A stretch of DNA of 10,071 nucleotides, taken from assembly GCA_038234815.1 (NCBI GenBank), contig JBBQSU010000123.1:1-10071 (forward strand), in the 5' to 3' direction. Positions 6,636 to 10,071 of the stretch are shown one piece after another. The position numbers and the translations under genes were made by a program. This DNA comes from JBBQSU01 sp038234815. GTDB lineage: Bacteria > Planctomycetota > Phycisphaerae > Tepidisphaerales > Tepidisphaeraceae. Each line of letters begins with the position of its first letter. Position 1 is the first letter of the stretch. The notes below the pieces were generated by a model. It was not told the origin of the DNA and made no database searches. It saw only the letters and a program-made list of their open reading frames with translations.

Positions 6636-7643
6636 TCAAGGCAGCGGTTCCGGCCGCGGGGTCGTCATGTTTTGATAGTCCTTCTCCAGTTCGTCGATCG
6701 TGCGCTGGATACGGTCGGCCTCGTCTATCAATCGCTGTTGCTCGCGGCGCATGGCGTTGATGACCTCGTAATGGGCCTGGGCCGCTTGACGCAATTCCTT
6801 GGCGTGCGGGCTGACCGCCTTGGTCCAACGCTCGCGCAGCCGATCCATTCGTGGTTGATCCGTCGTCACGTCCGAAAGCGGCACCGGCTGCGTGCCAAGG
6901 GTGCCCATTGCTGGCGCGGAAGCCATATCCGCACCGGCCCGATCGGCACCCGCGGCAGCGCCTGCGCCGGCATGATCGATCTTCCCCGCAGGCTCGATCA
7001 CCATCGTCACTTTCGTCCCCTGCGCAGGGGCCAGATCGGCGTTCCGTTCCCATTCCAGCGTTTCATTAGAGTTGCTGGCCAGATCGGGAATGTCGATCAG
7101 CGTCAGATCAAAATTCACCACGCTGACCGTATAGCCCGTAACGTCGGCAGCGTAGGTGCCGTTCTCCATCAGCCGCGAGCCGGCAAAAATCCAGGTCATC
7201 GGCGTCATCTCCTTCTTCGTGCGGATGTCGCGCAACAGCCGATACGCAGGATAACTCACCGTTTTCCCGGCCTTTTCCCACTCAATATGAATCTGCAAAG
7301 GCGGGCCTTGAGGCGGGAACCATTTTTTCGCCGCTTCGGAATACTTCACCGGCTCGCCGGGCTTCAGCCCAATCATCAGCAACGCCAGATGGATGTCACT
7401 CGGCTTGGCCGCAGCGCGCAATACCGATTCGTGCTCGTTCGTGCCGTTCAACACGCAGAAAAATTCGAGCGGGGCTTCCACGCCCAGCATCTCGGCATCC
7501 ACCCGAACCTGACGCGACTTCACGTCCACCACGATTCCCGGCAGCCGGGCGACGGGTTGACTCGCCGGCACTTCCTGCGCCCGCGCGCAGGCGGCATGAC
7601 TGATTAAACCGAACAAGACCACGGCCAAAAGTCTAAAACGCAT
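6636..7643 (-). CDS. Secreted YdjY-like protein with C-terminal coiled coil
   Basis: A 335-residue exported protein. Residues 1-22 are a signal peptide (MRFR, hydrophobic core, ARA). Residues about 34-190 resemble the YdjY domain: PGIVVDVKSRQVRVDAEM, LEFFCVLNGTNEHES and KPSDIHLALLMIGLKPG follow the pattern ExxxCxxGxxxHESxxxxxAxPxxIHxALLxxG that I recall for this family. Its biochemical role is not known. An Ala/Gly-rich linker (about 218-250) leads to a long charged helix (about 263-327, with heptad-like Leu/Ile spacing), a probable coiled coil absent from short YdjY proteins. The frame stays open far upstream to 8285, but that extension lacks protein character. The ATG at 7643 has GGAGG four bases before it and gives a proper signal peptide. 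It is the first gene of the leftward cluster; its promoter must lie in the non-coding stretch to the right. Confidence 0.8.
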   Translation of the reverse strand: MRFRLLAVVLFGLISHAACARAQEVPASQPVARLPGIVVDVKSRQVRVDAEMLGVEAPLEFFCVLNGTNEHESVLRAAAKPSDIHLALLMIGLKPGEPVKYSEAAKKWFPPQGPPLQIHIEWEKAGKTVSYPAYRLLRDIRTKKEMTPMTWIFAGSRLMENGTYAADVTGYTVSVVNFDLTLIDIPDLASNSNETLEWERNADLAPAQGTKVTMVIEPAGKIDHAGAGAAAGADRAGADMASAPAMGTLGTQPVPLSDVTTDQPRMDRLRERWTKAVSPHAKELRQAAQAHYEVINAMRREQQRLIDEADRIQRTIDELEKDYQNMTTPRPEPLP

Positions 7644-7647
7644 AATG

Positions 7648-7652
7648 CCTCC
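7648..7652 (-). promoter_or_regulatory. Ribosome binding site deciding the YdjY-like start
   Basis: GGAGG on the minus strand, four bases before the ATG at 7643. It supports starting here and not at any of the in-frame codons further right. Confidence 0.65.
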
Positions 7653-7755
7653 AATACGTTGCTCGTCTGGCACGAACCAATCGGGTGCAAAACCATTTCC
7701 CCGATCACGTGACGGCAACGGCGGCAAGTCTACTTGAGCCGGTCCGTGATGTCGC

Positions 7756-8048
7756 CTCGTGCAGGCCCAGCCGTGCCGGGACCGCAGGGACAACACGTGG
7801 TGGGTCGTGGTGAATTCAGTCGCACGCGCCCCGGGCCAGAGGCGCAAGCTACGGAAGCAGAACCGGATGGAGGTGCCCCATGGAAGGTGCTTACAGCCCC
7901 GGACGCTACCTCGCCGACCGGCACGGTCGCGCAGGGTTGGTGTAATCCCCCGCCGTCGTTCCAGGGGCACCGGCATACGATTCCCCGCCCGCTGGCACGT
8001 TTCCGCCAAGCGCCGGGTGCTGGGCCAATCACCCCTCCGCGACACGAG
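7756..8048. other. Gene-free GC-rich region with nested complementary segments
   Basis: Four pairs of complementary segments nest inside one another: CTCGTG 7756-7761 with CACGAG 8043-8048; GGCCCAGC 7764-7771 with GCTGGGCC 8019-8026; GGTGCCCC 7872-7879 with GGGGCACC 7964-7971; and CGACCG 7915-7920 with CGGTCG 7924-7929 around a 3-base loop. Short open frames exist on both strands but have no ribosome binding site and a biased, Arg/Pro/Gly/Ala composition. I looked for the hallmarks of RNase P RNA, tmRNA, SRP RNA and cobalamin riboswitches and found none that fit. Candidates are a structured RNA (strand undecided, possibly the leader of the leftward cluster) or a miniature inverted-repeat element. 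Confidence 0.35.
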
Positions 8049-8074
8049 ATAGCAGTTTCGACCCGTAATTTTCC

Positions 8075-8108
8075 TTAAGTATTTGTAATTACAATGGTTA
8101 TAGAATTT
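8075..8108 (+). repeat. AT-rich segment, left copy (R1), inverted relative to R2
   Basis: Starts TTAAGT, contains the perfect 12-base palindrome TTGTAATTACAA (8084-8095) and ends TAGAATTT. It aligns with the reverse complement of 8358-8389 with 28 identical positions, 4 mismatches and 2 single-base gaps. Its AT content contrasts sharply with the GC-rich DNA on the left. Confidence 0.5.
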
Positions 8109-8124
8109 AATGTAGACAAAAAGC

Positions 8125-8173
8125 GGGTCCAAATGAGGTCCAAAGGGGGTCCCAACGGGGTCCTTTCGGGTCC
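8125..8173 (+). repeat. Five-unit 11-bp phased array of (G/A)GGTCC (array A)
   Basis: The pentamer GGTCC starts at 8126, 8137, 8148, 8159 and 8169, a spacing of 11, 11, 11 and 10 bases. Each unit is preceded by G or A and separated by mostly A/T- or C-containing 4-5-base spacers. Read leftward it codes DPVGTPFGPHLDP in the frame open from 8285, with no other sign of being a gene. The helical phasing suits a row of protein-binding sites on one DNA face. Confidence 0.55.
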
Positions 8174-8309
8174 CAAGGCTGTCGCGGCTTCTAAATCGGC
8201 CCGTTCCAAAGTCCAGCGAAAACGCCGCAGCCCAAATGCGGGCGGGTAATCGAACGGTCGATAGGGTCAAACGATTGCAGGCCATAAACTATGCTCTCAA
8301 CCTAAGGCG

Positions 8310-8346
8310 AAGTGGTGCGCAAATGGGCGCCAATTTGTGTACTTTT
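8310..8346 (+). repeat. 11-bp phased palindromic array (array B)
   Basis: Hexamers GTGCGC, GGCGCC and GTGTAC start at 8315, 8326 and 8337, exactly 11 bases apart. The whole unit is an imperfect palindrome centred on GGCGCC; several of its mismatches would be G-U pairs in a plus-strand RNA. It lies next to the AT-rich segment R2. Confidence 0.5.
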
Positions 8347-8357
8347 CGTGGAGGTCA

Positions 8358-8389
8358 AAATTCTAAATCATTGTAAATACACGACTTAA
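8358..8389 (-). repeat. AT-rich segment, right copy (R2), inverted relative to R1
   Basis: On the minus strand it runs TTAAGT ... TTTACAATG ... TAGAATTT and matches R1 at 8075-8108. R1 followed by array A is therefore mirrored by array B followed by R2, around a centre near 8240. Plus-strand translation through array B and R2 ends in LFVEVKILNHCKYTT and a stop, which resembles LFVYIKFYNHCNYKYL read from R1 on the minus strand. Confidence 0.5.
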
Positions 8390-8419
8390 AAATTTTTAAA
8401 ATTCCAAAATTGCCCAAAA

Positions 8420-8457
8420 AGGTGGTGCGCAAACGGGCGCCAATTCGCGCACCACTT
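8420..8457 (+). repeat. 38-bp near-perfect palindrome with 11-bp phasing (array C)
   Basis: Hexamers GTGCGC, GGCGCC and GCGCAC start at 8425, 8436 and 8447, 11 bases apart. The 38 bases are symmetric about the centre of GGCGCC, with 15 of 19 Watson-Crick pairs and one G-T. Its centre is 110 bases from that of array B, and the two copies share 24 of their first 27 bases. It ends 38 bases before the ATG of the possible integrase fragment. Confidence 0.55.
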
Positions 8458-8495
8458 GGCAGTCTGGGTAAAATGGAAAGAACATAGGCCGCAGA

Positions 8496-8654
8496 ATGGC
8501 TCGCCGTGTCCCGAAAATCCGTGGCAGCCCTCCGTCGTCTCGCTATGCCGTCGGGGTAAGACCGTCGGCAAGGACGAACCCAAAGCCGCACGACGACCGG
8601 CCAAGGCTCGGCCGAGGCGGGAGGAACTCGACCGCTGGCAGGTCGGCCCTCGAC
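8496..8654 (+). pseudogene. Possible frameshifted N-terminal fragment of an integrase-like protein
   Basis: An ATG at 8496 opens MARRVPKIRGSPPSSRYAVG, which resembles the basic starts of tyrosine integrases I recall from Planctomycetota (MxRRxPKxxxHxxSGxAxV). That frame then becomes low-complexity. The frame one base over reads VGKDEPKAARRPAKARPRRE followed by ELDRW, a more protein-like continuation, so a single frameshift near 8550-8570 would join them. Both run into the antisense end of the GGDEF-EAL gene, with no catalytic domain. The link to an integrase is a weak inference from the start peptide and the neighbouring repeats; chance coding is the main alternative. Confidence 0.2.
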
Positions 8655-8656
8655 GC

Positions 8657-10071
8657 TCAGTGCGCCGTCTTGGCCAGATACTCGGCCAGTTTGTCGGCCG
8701 GCATCGGCTTGGCAAAGTAGTACCCCTGGGCCATCTGGCATTCCAGCGATTGGAGCATGGTCATCTGATCCTCAGTTTCCACGCCTTCAGCCACCACCGC
8801 AATATTCAGGTTCCGCGCCAACATGGTGATGGCGTTCACCAGCGCAGCGAAATCGCGGCCGCGGCTCAGGTTGGCGATAAAGGAGCGGTCGATCTTGAGC
8901 ACGTCCAGCGGGAACTGGTGCAGACTCGCCAGCGAAGAATACCCCGTGCCGAAGTCGTCCATGTCGATCTTGAAGCCCTGCTGCTTGATCTGGCCGAGCA
9001 CTTGGTGGGCCAATTTGGGGTCGGTCATGATGGCGCTCTCGGTGACTTCCAGATGCACGGCGGCCGGGTCAACCCCCGCCTCCTGGGCGATTGCCAGCAG
9101 GCTTTGGGGCAGGTCCGCCAGCACCAGTTGCTTGCGCGACAGGTTGATGCTGAGCGAAGGCACCGCGTCCCGGCCATGCGTTCGCCACCACACCGCCAGT
9201 TGGCGCACGCCCTCGCGGAAGATCCACTCGCCCAAGGGGACGATCAGCCCGGTCTCCTCCGCCACCGGAATGAACTCGCCAGGCGAGATCATTCCATGCT
9301 CAGGGTGTTGCCAGCGGACCAGCGCCTCAAACCCCTCCAGCCGGCGGGTTTCCAGCGAGATGATCGGCTGGTAGTGCAGCACAAACTGTCCCAGTTCCAG
9401 AGCTTTGCGCAGTCCACTCTCCAGTTCCATCTTCCGCTGCACCCGCTCGTGCATCGAGCCGTCGAACACCACCGCCCGGCCACGCCCGGCAAGCTTGGCC
9501 TCATACATCGCGGTGTCGGCATCCCGCAGCACGTCCAAGGCTCGTTCGTGTCCGTACTCGCTGGTCACGATGCCGATGCTGGCGGTGCTGACGACCTCGT
9601 GGCTGCCGAGTTTGTACGGGGTGCCCAGAACGTCCAGCAGTCGTTCGACGACCCGTTGGGCATCCGCCTCGTCCCGCAGGCCGTCCAGCAGGACCACGAA
9701 CTCATCGCCGCCCAGCCGTGACGTAGTGTTCCCCTCGGCCTGGCGGCTCACACTGTCCACCGAACGTACCACGGTTTGCAGCCGCCGGGCGATCTCACGA
9801 AGCAACTGATCGCCGGTCTCGTGGCCCATACTGTCGTTGACCGTCTTGAAATGGTCAAAGTCCAGGAAGAGCACGGCGTACTTGGATTCCTTGGACCGCT
9901 TGTGGCGTTCGATGGTGTTCTGTAAGCGGTCCAGCAGCAAGGCCCGGTTGGGCAAACCGGTGAGTTTGTCGGTGCGGGCGGAGGCGCGCAGTTCCTCCTC
10001 CATCGCCTTGCGGTCGCTGATATCCAACCCCAGGCCAATCAGACAAGGCGATCCATCCACAAAAATTCGAT
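8657..10071 (-). CDS. PAS-GGDEF-EAL cyclic-di-GMP turnover protein (N-terminus outside window)
   Basis: The visible part is about 470 residues. Numbering from the valine codon at 10060, residues 1-25 are the end of a PAS/PAC sensor module (DGSPCLIGLGLDISDRK), and the frame stays open to the edge, so the true start lies outside. The GGDEF diguanylate cyclase domain covers about 26-200, with LDFDHFKTVND and an intact GGDEF at 117-121. The EAL phosphodiesterase domain covers about 212-465, with EAL (245-247), N306 of SINLSRKQL, EVTES (338-342), DMDDFGTGYSSL (367-378), K389, E425 and QGYYFAKP (445-452), so all usual metal and catalytic residues appear kept. The inhibitory RxxD, normally five residues before GGDEF, is RSVD at 99-102, displaced by an insertion of about nine residues. 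Both enzyme activities are therefore possible, presumably set by the PAS signal. No clear terminator follows the TGA at 8657. Confidence 0.95.
   Translation of the reverse strand, partial: RIFVDGSPCLIGLGLDISDRKAMEEELRASARTDKLTGLPNRALLLDRLQNTIERHKRSKESKYAVLFLDFDHFKTVNDSMGHETGDQLLREIARRLQTVVRSVDSVSRQAEGNTTSRLGGDEFVVLLDGLRDEADAQRVVERLLDVLGTPYKLGSHEVVSTASIGIVTSEYGHERALDVLRDADTAMYEAKLAGRGRAVVFDGSMHERVQRKMELESGLRKALELGQFVLHYQPIISLETRRLEGFEALVRWQHPEHGMISPGEFIPVAEETGLIVPLGEWIFREGVRQLAVWWRTHGRDAVPSLSINLSRKQLVLADLPQSLLAIAQEAGVDPAAVHLEVTESAIMTDPKLAHQVLGQIKQQGFKIDMDDFGTGYSSLASLHQFPLDVLKIDRSFIANLSRGRDFAALVNAITMLARNLNIAVVAEGVETEDQMTMLQSLECQMAQGYYFAKPMPADKLAEYLAKTAH

Noticed and set aside
6093..7607. Plus-strand open frame of 504 codons antisense to the membrane-protein and YdjY-like genes
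   Set aside because: Composition is Arg/His/Pro-rich, typical of a shadow frame; the opposite strand has signal peptide, membrane segments and good ribosome binding sites.
7756..8048. RNase P RNA, tmRNA, SRP RNA or cobalamin riboswitch
   Set aside because: The conserved signatures I know for these (for example GAGGAAAGTCC, the SRP GGAA-capped helix with AGCAG, the tmRNA tRNA-like ends, the B12 box) are not present in matching form on either strand.
7644..8285. Upstream extension of the YdjY-like frame to a methionine at 8285
   Set aside because: The added residues are Arg/Pro-rich, run through the repeat arrays and the nested-stem region, and precede a complete signal peptide with its own GGAGG site at 7648-7652.
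8125..8457. CRISPR array
   Set aside because: Repeats are only 6 bases in 11-base units, hexamers differ between arrays, and there are no 30-40-base spacers or cas genes.
8456..9721. Plus-strand open frame of 421 codons antisense to the GGDEF-EAL gene
   Set aside because: It is the reverse reading of intact EAL and GGDEF domains; only the first about 60 codons lie outside that gene, and those are treated as a possible integrase fragment.

Overview
The window is GC-rich bacterial chromosome with long runs of same-strand housekeeping genes. I see no plasmid, phage or rRNA/tRNA signature. The gene content (a secreted protein joining LTxxQ-like helical repeats to a deiodinase-type redoxin fold, a YdjY-like secreted protein, and short repeats next to a possible integrase start) fits Planctomycetota, perhaps the Phycisphaerae. 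That placement is inference from protein style, not a phylogenetic marker.

Layout: 1-24 may be the start of a leftward gene cut by the window edge. A strong rightward terminator-like hairpin follows at 64-98. Two rightward genes come next: a universal stress protein (382-915) and an exported two-part protein (992-2422) with two LTPDQ helical modules, a Pro/Ala linker and an iodothyronine-deiodinase-like domain. A convergent boundary at about 2423-2522 separates these from a leftward cluster read from 7643 down to 2523: YdjY-like secreted protein, polytopic membrane protein, DEAD-box-family RNA helicase (overlapping the membrane gene by 4 bases), aspartate-semialdehyde dehydrogenase and tRNA pseudouridine synthase TruA (9 bases after the dehydrogenase). 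The cluster combines envelope proteins, RNA metabolism and lysine/threonine/methionine/cell-wall precursor synthesis. It looks co-transcribed, at least in two parts (the first three genes, then asd-truA).

The stretch 7644-8656, about 1 kb, holds no convincing gene. It has two parts. The first, 7756-8048, is GC-rich and contains four properly nested complementary segments, which suggests a rod-like structured RNA or a miniature inverted-repeat element. The second, 8071-8457, has two inverted copies of an AT-rich segment and three arrays of GC-rich hexamers repeated with an 11-bp period, followed by what may be the frameshifted start of an integrase. A fourth array of the same design lies alone upstream of the stress-protein gene at 210-242, so this appears to be a dispersed repeat family.

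The right end (8657-10071) is a leftward PAS-GGDEF-EAL cyclic-di-GMP protein whose N-terminus lies outside the window; both enzymatic signatures look intact.

The most interesting points are the deiodinase-like domain in which serine replaces the catalytic selenocysteine/cysteine in a mature protein without any cysteine, the 11-bp phased hexamer arrays with inverted AT-rich partners, and the nested-stem region at 7756-8048.
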